DNA from: Phalacrocorax aristotelis
Taxonomy: Eukaryota > Chordata > Aves > Suliformes > Phalacrocoracidae
Direction of reading: 5' to 3'
DNA: 64,000 bases
Assembly: GCF_949628215.1 (NCBI RefSeq)
Contig: NC_134311.1
Coordinates: forward strand, 19,840,582 to 19,904,581
Position numbers and translations under genes: made by a program. The stretch's first letter is position 1. Every line of letters begins with the position of its first letter. Shown in pieces: positions 27,701-39,700 of this stretch. Below the pieces are notes generated by a model. That model did not search any database. It was given only the letters and a program-made list of their open reading frames with translations, and was not told where the DNA came from.

Positions 27701-30700
27701 GCTTTGGGGTCAGTTGTTGTCATGCCCCAGTTAGCAAGGAGATTACTTCTGATGGATGTAAATAATTCTTGGTTTACAGCCTTTCTGCATTTCAAAGGAC
27801 TTAATCGAGATAAGCAGTCTCAGCTTCTACACTGATATTTTTTCCTCTTTTGTGTACAGGTGGTGATAATATTACTCACAATGTGCTTTGAGACTACAGT
27901 CTCCTTACAGAAAATGTTAAGAATCCTGTTGTCCAACTTTGTTACGGCATTTCATACTCTTATAGATGTATATTGTAAAATACAGTTAACTAGGGCATGG
28001 CATTTATCTGCTCTGATATTTGTTTTACTTCTGAAGGCTAGTATGTTCCACCTTGTGTACTGTGATCCTCCTGGACTTTTTGCCACATAAGAGTCCTTGC
28101 TGTTTTATTCTTCTGACATGACCACATCCAACACAAATTTTAATTTTGAGGATGCTATGGTGTTTCTGATTAAATTGAGTCAGGAGTATTTAACTTCCAG
28201 TCAAGTTTTCACCCAAATTCAGAATTACAATTTGACTGCAAGTAGAAAATATTCATCAATATTCAATTAATTTGTCCTGAAATGACTGCCAGCTTTGGTG
28301 CTTGAAGCTTCTGATTTTATATGGGTTGTAAAGACTTCTGGAGTCAACTGGAAGGGTGACCATTTGCTACATCCTCCATCAGGGTTTCATTTTGTAAATG
28401 CGACTTGTGCTTTGGGCCCACACTCTGAAGAAGCAGGTATGTTGAACTGCAAAATGTTTCATCAGCATCCTGTAATTAGACAAAAAAGGGGATAGTAAAT
28501 ATACAAAGGTGGTGTTGTCATTTAAATTAAATTTAGAAGCTGTCTTTAGAAAACACCGTTTCATGGAAGAAATTACTGCAAATGTAAAGACTAATTAACT
28601 CTCAGTCAACCTAAGCTACTTAAATTTTCCCACATGAAATGTTACTGTTGCCACCCCGCCTCACAGATTGTGTGTGCCCATACCAGAATCCTCAACAGTA
28701 GTTTTAACATTTCCATTCCTTCCTGTTCCTTCCCTGGGAGCTTCTGCAAGACGCTGACGAAAAGTTCTTCCACTTTTGCCTTGCTTTGTCTTTGATTCTC
28801 TACTTCAAACTCACATTGCCTTGACATAAGAAAACTAAATTACGGGGGTGCTTTTGGAGTCCATGATATGTCTTCTGGGTCAGGATGCAAACTTGTGAAT
28901 TCATATTTGATGATCTAAGCTTACCATCTTCATAAACAAAGGAGTTAACCATTGATCCTCAAATTTATTTTGCGCTAGGATATGTAGTAAAAACAAGCAT
29001 CCAGTCTTTAAGGTAAAAAGTGACGGGAAAAATCAGTTCCACAGATTCGTTGTTGCAGTGGTTAAATTCACCTTTTTCTTTTAGGAAAGAAATGTCCCTT
29101 ATTTCTAGGCTGAATTTGCCTAGCTTCAACATCCAGCCTGGGAAGATCTTGTCATGACCCCTCCCACACAGATAGCCCTCTGTCAAGAGTATCTTCTATT
29201 CATATAAGGGCCAAAATACTCTGCTCAAATTACTTCTCAGACTTCACTAAGCAGGCTAAGTAGATTAATGGCTTTAGAAATAGAGGCTTAAGAAGCTGAA
29301 TGCATACACTTAAGTATACCAGACAATCCAGTTCAACTCCTATAACTAAATTTCTCCATCATTATTTATCATTATTATTTACATTTTTACTGTTGACAAA
29401 GGATACCAATAGTAAGTCTGCCTAACAACTAAATTTCTATAAACCACATTGAATGAAACTGATTGTGCTTCTAACTTTCAGTTCACAAACAAGTAGATGA
29501 ATAAATGAATGATTTTAAATCTCATACAAACTTTTTCAAGCCTGAGGGCTTTTAGAAAATGGATCTTATTTTTACGTGGTTGGTGATTCTGAATAAGCCA
29601 ATGGTTACCTGTGATTACTATATGCTGGCTATAATTGTGATACACCTGTGTACACTGCTTACATTACAGCAAATTTTTGGTAGGAACGTAGATTCTCTTC
29701 TACAGAAAGAATTTAGTCTAAATATGTGCCAATATTTGTGTTTGTATAATCTTTGTTAATAATGGATGTAACACAAAAAGCATTATTTTTGAAGAATAAG
29801 GTAAGTTACGTCTGATAATTTTGGGACTAGAATATGGGGTTTTTGTTTAAAAAAAATTAAGAAATAGTTATTTGTTACTAGGCTGGCCACACAACAAGAA
29901 ACTTCTATCTTTCAGAGAAGTTTCCACTGTGAACAAGTCTATAATGAACCACAATACAGAATATGGCTGCATGAACTCGGTATTCACCCATGAGGTGACC
30001 TAGGGCACGGCAGCCTCAACAGTGAGAACATGAATCTGGTTTGGGTTGTTTTTTTTTTATTTTTATTTTGGTGATCTTTGGTTTGTTTGGTGGCATTTTT
30101 TTGACACATAATGTAAATTATGTTTTAGGACTATCTCTTTAAATACTTTGTGGATGCTGGGTTTCCCTAGGTTCAGAAAACAACTAGCTATTTTGTGGAA
30201 GAAACTTTTCTGAAGTGTTGTTAAGCACAAAGAGCCTTCTGGTTCAGGATACTCATTACCTGCTTTTCATGGAAGCTGGGAGCACGTGCTGAAAGAAGGG
30301 TCACCGCACTCATGCCTTGTTCTTAAACTTCTGCCCAGCCACTGTCAGAGCAGATGTTAAAGCAAAGATCCATCCCCAAATAGCAGTTGTTGTGTTACAA
30401 TGGCTGACAGCTCTGTCGTAAATATCAGAGTGGCAGAAGAATTACACACAAGAAGTAGCTTTCAGAATTGAGCTTCTTTGTATGAAGTACCAGCGTCCAT
30501 CTTCTGTGGATCACATTTATGGAGGAATATAAGCGAGTGCAATTTTGTCAATCTCCAGTTGTGTGTAACTGGGATTCTGGCCATCTGGAAGAGGGAAATT
30601 CAAAAAGGACATCCAATGGTGCCATACCCAGTTACCTTTTTTTTTTACTAACACTTTCTAGCACAGAGGCTGGTATTATGAGGCAGAAATACGTGATCTG

Positions 30701-33700
30701 TGTTTGCTGTCCTAGTCCATCAAACCTATCCCACTGTAATGAGATAAACCAACTCTAATTCTTCTGTATCGGAAATTGGAATTTGGCATTTGGGGAGCTG
30801 TTTGTCAAGGAAGTCAGACACTCCTGTTTTTAGGGCAGTGGTCTCTGAAGGACAAGGTAGAACAAGAGAAACGTCAGCAGCTGTGGCAACCCTCTCAGAT
30901 CCCTGATTCTGTAGTTTCAGCACCACATTAGCTGCTCTGTTGCCTCTGAGCTTATTTCTGAGGCTGATTAAGGGATGTCATACTCACTTAAATCTCAAGA
31001 TATACTGGTCCTTTGACAAATATACTGTGTGATTATAAAAAGCCTTCTGGATGCTGTAATGTTCTCCATGAAAAGAATGCTCAAGTAACAGGGGTGGGCG
31101 AAAACCTTGTTTAAGCTTGTCTTCCTTTAGGTATGTAGTCCCATGAAGCAGCATGCTGATAACATTTCTTCAACAGGAGGAGATGGCAGAGCTTAAGGCA
31201 CAGCTTTACCTGCTGGAGAAGGAGAAGAAGGCATTGGAACTGAAACTGAGCACTCGAGAGGCCCAGGAGCAGGCCTACCTTGTCCATATTGAGCACTTGA
31301 AGTCTGAAGTGGAAGAGCAAAAAGAGCAGAGAATGAGGTCTCTCAGCTCAACCAGCAGTGGAAGAGAAGACAAACTGGGCAAGGTCAGGAGTCAAGTTTC
31401 CAAAATTGGTGTTTGCACAATTTATTGTACCCCTCCCTTCCTTATAGCAGTCTTTTGCACATTAATCATTCTCCTTTGTCTATATGTACATCTTTTCTCT
31501 CTTCTCCAGTTGTTAGGTTGTTCTTTCCACACTATGATTAACAAGCACTTTGCAGAATTCCTGTTCAGCTTGGACTAAAATAAGGTTGTCATTTTGGGGA
31601 GGAGTACAACAAAGCCCTTCTTGCCAAATATACGAGCTACTATGGTTGAATATGTTGTGTTTTGCCTGTGGCCACCCAATGGAAACACTGGAAGAGAATC
31701 TTAGCAAAATGCTACCCTCTCCCTACTCCAAACACAAAATATGAAAAAATAAATCTCATTTCTGTGAAGCAGTTGGACCATTGTAATGACAGCCTCTTTT
31801 TACAGGTCAGACAGTTTGTAATGATTTGAGAATGAAGAGTTTTCCTCCCTTATACAATGCAAAATAAACATATTTCTTCATTTACATTAATAATTTGATG
31901 AAGAAATAGTGATACCTAGAAAAACTTTAATCCTGTTATTTTAGTGCTGTGTCCCCAGAAAACCTCAGTAATATGTTTAAAAACAAAATCCAGAGCTAGT
32001 GTATAACTGGGTCTTTCTTATTTGTTTCTGGCAAAGCATCACTTGAATTGTTTGATCTGGTGCTTTCTTGTTTCAAGTGTGGTGTCAAAAATAATATAAG
32101 GCACCGGCAGTTATGCACACTATAGCAGAATTCTGCAAAGCAGTGAGCTGTGGTGGTTTAGGAAACATTTAGAAGGAATTGTGAAATGTTAACCCCCTAG
32201 TCCATTTCTTGGTATGTTGATACAGTCCCGTGTTATTGGGACATTGTGATGTTTATTTCACCTGTGAAATAGCTGTGAACTAAGAGGTTTTCAGAATTCT
32301 CCCATTAAGATGGTAAGTAACTTCAAATTAGATGGCCTTTCCTCTTTCCTCAGGAATGCAGTGATGACACTGCAACAACATTAACACTACCTGAGCTGAG
32401 ACCATACAACGAGAGTGAACTGACTGCTGAACTGACAAACGCACTCAGGCGGTAAGTAGCTTCCTTCACCAGAAAAATTACTTGTTCTGTAGGTCGAGGG
32501 TGCAGGTCAGTTCTGAGCCTTCACTCTTACCCTCAAGTGATTTTAAGAGTGATCACAGATTTCTCCTGTGAGAAGTAAAAAGCCTGACGTTCTTCTACCT
32601 TCCTGTCTCTTGCTGTTGTTATTCAGCTGATGAAATTCCTCACGTGGTGCTTAGCTCCATTCTCCTTGAGGTTGTCTAAAATTCAGATCAACTGTATCCC
32701 TAAGAAACCCTCAAAATGCCAGGAATGTCAACATTCAGGCAAGAATATGAGTAAAAAAACAGTGACATGACTGCTTGAGGGCATGCAGAAAACTTGTAGT
32801 GAAGACAGGATTTGAAGTGTGATCTTTGATTAAGGCTGGTCGCAGATTAGATCTTGGGTAGGACTTACAGGAGTGGGAATTGCAGTGATTTTGATGACTC
32901 AGATGCTGCATTTGCCTTCTGAGTATGTAAGTAGAGCCACAGTTCAATTATGAATTACATTTTTGCGTGAAGTATTAGCTTTCCAATGAGGGAGAAAATT
33001 GATGTCTTGGCAAACTGCTTTTATCAACAGCCAGGTTTTAAGCCAAAACTTCCAGTACGGCTATACTTTAACTAGATATTTGTACAGCAGTTTTCACTGC
33101 ACCAGCTATGTGGTAAACTTCATGGCAAAGATATTCACTGTTTTGATAGTTGTTTCAGTACTTGTTCCACCTTTTCTAAGGTATGGCTATCTAATACCTA
33201 ATCTGGTTATTGTATTTAGAACATATCCAAAATGCTACTAAGAATTTTGGCTAAGAGGAGTGTATTTTGCTTTTCTGGTGTTTGCACCCCCCTTAATGGT
33301 GGAATATCCTCTCAGGCAGCTGTGGTGTTTCATTCCTGAAGTGTGTTTTTCATAGGTGGAACTTGTAGTGTGCCTAGAGACACTTAAGCCTGAAAGGCAT
33401 TATGTAAAAATGTAAGATCGTTACCACTGCAGAATCAATACATCTCATACCATTTGCTTAATAGTCTGGCAGTTGCTGAGTATTTAGTTTGCTTGATGCA
33501 GGAAACAAAATTCTGTGGTTAAAATAATCAAAACTCTCATTTGTGTGTGGGTGGATAAAACCCATCAACAAAGTCATTTGCATAAACATTGCACAGAGCC
33601 AGTGGCCTCCCCCACGCCCCCCCACTCTCCAGTCCTGGTGTGAGCAGCTCCGCTGGCATTTTCTGTCTTCCATCAAGCTGCAGCTTTTTCCTGCTCTTGT

Positions 33701-36700
33701 TATTTGCTCCTGGATTTTGAGAAGATGCCAGTGACCTTAGTTAGCAGAGGCTTGAGTACAGTCATGAAATGTGGTTTGCTGACAACACAGAGAAAAAACT
33801 TTATCTACTAGGCCTTAAGTTGATTAGCATGGATTTCCAGCCAGGGGCCTAGCAAGTACAGTTTGTCAGGCAGAAATGGGGAAGAAAAATAATCGGATTA
33901 AACTGTACATAAATTTTGGAGTAAAGATTCTCTGTGTAATGGAAATACGACTGTACTAAATGTGATTGCTACTGCCACTGGGGCTCAAGCACAGTTCCCA
34001 CAAGCTGTGTGGACAGGGTATTTTTCTCCCTAATCAGTGTGCCAGCGAAATCAGGCTGAATGCCTGGTCTCTTTATCCTGAAGTCTTCTCTCTGAGAGTC
34101 TGTAGGAGGTCTACCTCACACATGGAGAAAGCTTATTGCAACCTGTTCAGCCACAGCTACGCTAAAAAATACCAGCAGTTCCTAACTATCATCCTGGATG
34201 AATGGAGCCTCAGATATCACAATGAAATTTATACCATCATGGATCCCCAGAAGAGTTTTGAAAATAATTGAAGTGCATTTTCCTCTCTGCAAGTGCTACA
34301 ACAATGCAGAATGGTCTGAAGTGGCTGTGATATATTTATGAGATAAAGTGGATTTAACTCTTTGCGCTTAGCATGTGCCGATCTCTTGATGTTCTTCCCG
34401 CTTGTTTGGCAAAAAAAGTGCAGGCACTGTGTGTGAACCAGGAGAGATCCTGGTGGCTTCCCCTATCACCTTCCTCACCCACCAAGGAAGTACGACCAGA
34501 ATTCAGAGTCAAAAATATTCTGCCCAGTAACCCTAGGGGGTAGGAGGGAGATGTGAAACAAGTGAATATTGCACACTGAATCTGTTGTCTAAAGGTGATA
34601 TTGAAATGTCAATGTTCAGGAGTATTTCAGTGCTGGTTGCAATTAGTGCACACATGCAGCAATTGGACGTATCCATTGTTACTGCAGGCAGTAGACACTG
34701 ATGCAGGGGACAGCAGCTGCAAGGATGGGGCAAAAATTCATTTGGTTTTGAGTCTTTCTGTTTGTCAGAGAATGTGACATCAATTGGCAGCCCTGCTTGC
34801 TGACCCCTCCCTATCCTGTCTTCACAGAGATGAAAGCCCTGTCAGATCCCCTCTCTGCTGCTTTCCCATTCTGTCCTTCTGTTGCTGCAGAACCGTCAGG
34901 TTGTTCTCAGCTAATTGAAACAGAGTGAAACCCAAATAAAACAGCAGGATACAGTTATGGTTTGGATTTTGGTGTGGTTTTGGAAGCATTTATTTATTCA
35001 TAGTCTGCAAATGGCTTTGCAGCAGAGCAGTCTCATCAACAGAGGTAGCCTGTCTTCTCTTGGCAGATGTGGATTTTCTTGTAAATCTGGAATCTGTGAA
35101 TATCTATGAATAATTCCTCATCAGGGTCTTCTATCGGAGTGTCCTTTAAGTCTTTCCTACTTGAATAGACCTGTTCAATAATTTGGAGGCAATCACGTTG
35201 TAACACTTCCTCCCTTCTGGACACAGGATCTAGAAACATTGCAGGGTTAAGGGCAGTAGTTGTCTTCATTTCCATTTAGTCTTTTTCTAAGAGCACCACC
35301 TGGTATTTTAGCATCCTGCTTGGGGATATACCAGTGGCCACCCTTTTGTTCCAGGATGGAAACAAACATGTAGACAGTCATTTTCTTTCCCGTACTTAAT
35401 TTCCAGGCTTCTTGGATTAACAGAACAGTGGCAGCCACAGACCTAGACACCCTGGCCATCCTCTGCTGACATTACCAAGCTGTTCAGAAAAATATCCTAC
35501 AGCCTTTTTTCAAGATCCCAGTTTCTAAGTTAGTACTCCCAGAGCTTCATGGAGTCTCTCGTATACAAAAAGTTCAAAGGGTGTAGTTAAATCAGGCAAG
35601 CCCAGGGCTGGATCAGTCATCAAAGCCTTCTTGAGGGTTTGAAAGGCAGATATGAACTCAGACCTCCACTGCAGTATTTCCTTTGATTCCTTGAGGTTTT
35701 CATAGAATGGTCTCACAATTAACCCATAATTAGGGATCCACAGTCGGCACCACCTGGCCATTCCCAAGAAGGCACGTAATTCCCACACCAGCCACTGGTT
35801 CTGGTGTTTGGAGAATTGCTTCCTTCCGTTCTGTTCCCAGGTCCTGGTGTCCTAGTGAAATGGTGAATCCTAGGTATAGAACCCGGGTCTTTGCTATCTG
35901 CACCTTCTTCTTGGATACTCGGTAGCCGGCTTGTCCTAGAAAATTTAACAGGCTAACAGTTATTTGAATGCACTCCTTCTGCGAGGGGGCAGCTATCAGA
36001 ATGTCATCCACATGTTGGAGGAGAGCTATATTCTCATTCTCCTTCTTTCCGTACTTCTAGCTCCTTTGCCAATTGATTTCCAAACGAGGTAGGGCTATTC
36101 TTAAACCCTTGTGGTAACACAGTCTGAGTTGTGTCTTTCTTCCTGTGCTTGGACTTTCTCATTCAAATGCAAAAAGTGCTTGACTATCCAGCTTGAGAGG
36201 TATGCAGAAGAAAGCATCCTTCAAATCTAATACCATGAACTATTTATAATTTTCTTTGATCGTTGTTAATAGAGTATACAGATTAGCTGCTACTGGGTGT
36301 ATGTCTTGCACTATCTGATTAATGGCTCTGAGATCTTGTACTAATCTGTACTCCTCCAACTGGGGTTTCTTTACTGGCAAAATGGGAATGTTGTAAATTG
36401 GTTTACACTCTATCAACAGTTTATATTGTATAAACTTACTAATCAAGTTCTCCGGTTCCCTCCTTCTAATTTTAAAGGGTAGTGTTTCTGCCTTACCAGT
36501 TGGGCATCAGCTTTCAGTTGTATCCTTACTGGTTCTGCTGCTTTTGATCTCCCTGGAATATTGGTGGCCCAGACTAGTGGCGTGACTGCATTTTCCACCT
36601 CCACTGGAATCTCGTTCTCCACCTTTGGCTGCTGTAACATAAAAACCTGGGCCTCCAGAGCTTTACTGTCTGGAATGTGTACCTGTATTTGTCCATTATC

Positions 36701-39700
36701 AAAAGTAATTTCAGCCTCCAATTTGCTTAGTATGTCCCTGTCTAGTAAAGGCATTGGGCACTCTGACATATACAGAAACTGATGTGTCCACTACTTTTTA
36801 CCTATTTTGAATTTCAGGGGTTGGAAGAATGTTCAGTTTTCCCCCTTCCCTGTGGCACCAACTACATTCACAGTGTTTTGACTAAAAACCCCTTTACAGG
36901 TATTTAAAACAAAATATGCAGCTCTGGTGTCTACTAGGAAATCCACTTTTTCATTCCCCAGCATCAGGGTAGCTTAGCTGGGGCTTAGCTGGGGATGAGC
37001 CTCCCAGTCCTTTCATGCTTCATCTAGAGTTAATAGCCTAGCAGCCTGTTCAGGAATTGCTCCACCAACTTGATTTCCCCACAGTCATTCCCCTTTCCAG
37101 TGTCCCCTTTCCTTACAAATAGCACATTGATCCTTATCCAGAGGTTGGTGCTGGAATCCACTCCTCACACCTCCCTGGCCTCAGCCTCTATGCCCTTGTT
37201 CCCTATGATCCATGTCCAGTCAATGCAGCAATCAACTCCCTTTTCTGACCCCTTTCTACAGTCTCTCAGTAATTATACACTTTCCAAGCCATTTCCAGCA
37301 ACTTATTAAGATTCCTAAAATCTTCCCCCTCCAATCTCTGAAGTTTCTTTTGAGAGTCTGGTGCAGACTGTCCTACAAATGAAGTTACCAACTGCAAAGC
37401 ACTTCCCTCTTTCTCTAGGTCCGAATTTGTATATGTCCTAGCCACAGACATTAATTGCTCATAGAACTCGGAGGTTCGTCCTTCCCTTGTATCACCTGAT
37501 CTAGTTTAGACAATTTCAGAGTTTTAGGGATAGCATACTTTATTCCAAACATCACCAACCTTTGGTATTTAGTTAATAATTCTCTTTGAGCTAGGTTATT
37601 AGGATCCCATTGGGGATCCACAGATGGAAAATGATCATTTACAGTTCCTGGATGGGAGCTTTGGGCATGTATCCTTTCAGCCTCCTCCTTTGCCTTATCC
37701 AAGACCATAGTTCTCTCATCCAAAGTTAACAAAGTGTCCAATACTACCTGTATATCATTCCAATCTGGATCTTCGGTTCTAACTATAGTTTCAAATATTT
37801 TTCCTACTTTTTCCAGGTCCTCCCTATATATCGCAGCTAACTCCTTCCAAGATCTTAAATCTGTCACTGAAAGTGGAACCCTGACAGTGACCAGCCCGTC
37901 ATTCCCAACTGCTTGCCAGAGAGGGGCTTGGAGTGCCTCCTCCCTTTCCAGATCATGGTATCCCATTCCCCTTCTAGTTCGCCCTGCAACAGGGCTAAAA
38001 TCCCCTTCCTTTTCTGAATTTAACTCGTCCGCCTCCCCTCTGCTCCTTTCTTGCCATGGCGATATGGTCTCCTTTGCCCTGGGGCCACCAATAGCTCTAC
38101 CTCCTCCTCTGGTCTCCCATATTTGATGCAACATTTCCCAATACTACAACCTGAACAGCACCTCCTAGGCTTTCTCCCCTGATCCTTTTCTAAAGCGAAA
38201 ACCATAGGATCATTAGGCACTAAAAAACAATCCTTCTGCCATTCCGGGTGATTTCACAATGTAAATAACAAATCGACACAAGGCCCTGTGTACCATTTCC
38301 CTTCCCACTGGCAAAACAACATTAATTACAATAGGGCATTATACTTCCAAATTCCATTCTTAGGCCATTTCTCTTCATCTTCCAAAGTATACATCAGCCG
38401 CCAATGATTACAATATTCAATTAATAGTTTCCTTGTGAGGGGATCACACCCCACCTCCTTCCAATGCTTCAATAAACACCCCAAAGGTGATTTCTTTAAA
38501 TTTCTTCCCTCAACTGATTTGAACCCATCCTAGTTCCAATTTCTTCTCAAACAAACCCTAATTATAATTTCTACTTTAAAAAACCTTAGTTCCAGTTTCC
38601 GCTTAAACAAAACCGTAGTTCCAATAAACAGACCGTAATTTCCAGTTTATCACAGACTGTTAGTTCTGGTGGGACTCAAACCCACAACCAGAAAACATAC
38701 TTTGCAAAATTCTTTTCTGTTAATAATTGACCAAAACCAGTACTATAAACACCAGTACTTAAAACCGAATTATAATTACAAATTTCCAATTAAATAAACA
38801 TTCCCTTACCGCATGGGCAGACCTTTGGCTGATCCGTGAGGCACTCACACCAGCAAGTGCTTAATTCCTTGACCTCGCTGGGACTCGAATCCAGTGCCAG
38901 GACTTGAACCCAGACCCTTGGCTGGCATTCCCAGCGTCCCCATAGTAATGTGCAAACAACCCTTCCTTTACCCGGGTCCTCCTTTATTTCCCTTTATAAC
39001 TCAATCTGGCAGGAGATTACTCTCCCGATTTACAGATGGGTTTACCCTCAGTAATGCTCAAGAGGAGTGGTGGGGGATAGTCCTTTTGTCCCTCAGTTGA
39101 CAGTGGTTGCAATCTCCCGCTGCCAGAATTACCTTTCCCCTAGTTTCCACACTTGGACACCTTCTGGGCCAAGATGTTCCCTGCTATCAATGTTGACTGA
39201 TTTGTGGCCTTCCCTTATCTTCACACCCTTCTTTGGAGCAGGATGTTTTCACTGTTAGTCCCCGAAGTTCTACTAATTTGTGTTCTTTTAGGAGGTTCTT
39301 GTCAACAGGGCATTCATTGCTAATAGCCTCTTGTCTGGCCTAAGCATTATTTATTATCTTGTTAAAATTCTCATGGATTACTTTCTACTCCTGACTAAGA
39401 TGCCTTCTTACCTACTAATAACTCCTGCACTATTCCATTTAATCCAAGCATAATAAACATATATATATACACACACACACACACGTGTGTGAGATAACAT
39501 TTAGAGAAACTTTTATAAGCATTAAAATATTTGGGCAGGAAGGATCTGACAATAATAGGTAAAGGCCATGGCAGGCAAAACACTCTGTAACTAGACCGAC
39601 TGTTCAGACCTCAGCTGGGTCATCAGTTGGCACAAAATTATGATCTCTGATGGCTGTGCAGGGTTAAGTGAATTCTGTCAGTCTAGACATGTTTCAGTAT

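Larger units (their letters stand above)
35036..39390 (-). mobile_element. Degenerate endogenous retrovirus, gammaretrovirus-like, antisense to MCC
   Basis: On the - strand, in the order expected for a retrovirus, are a probable LTR (about 38930-39390), a leader, gag (about 38528 down to 37085), protease (around 36925), reverse transcriptase (about 36560 down to 35525) and the start of RNase H (ending near 35036). The class is judged from the LPQGF, VLDLKDAFF and xVDD motifs of reverse transcriptase, a single CCHC zinc knuckle, and the overall gag layout. Several frameshifts and stops break it, so it is a fossil. Integrase, envelope and the second LTR are not visible, and the outer borders are approximate. 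Antisense orientation in an intron is the usual surviving arrangement for such insertions. Confidence 0.85.

Noticed and set aside
38918..38948. Possible proline-type tRNA primer-binding site after the LTR
   Set aside because: The - strand TGGGG... sequence near 38942 resembles a proline primer site only with several gaps, too weak to call.
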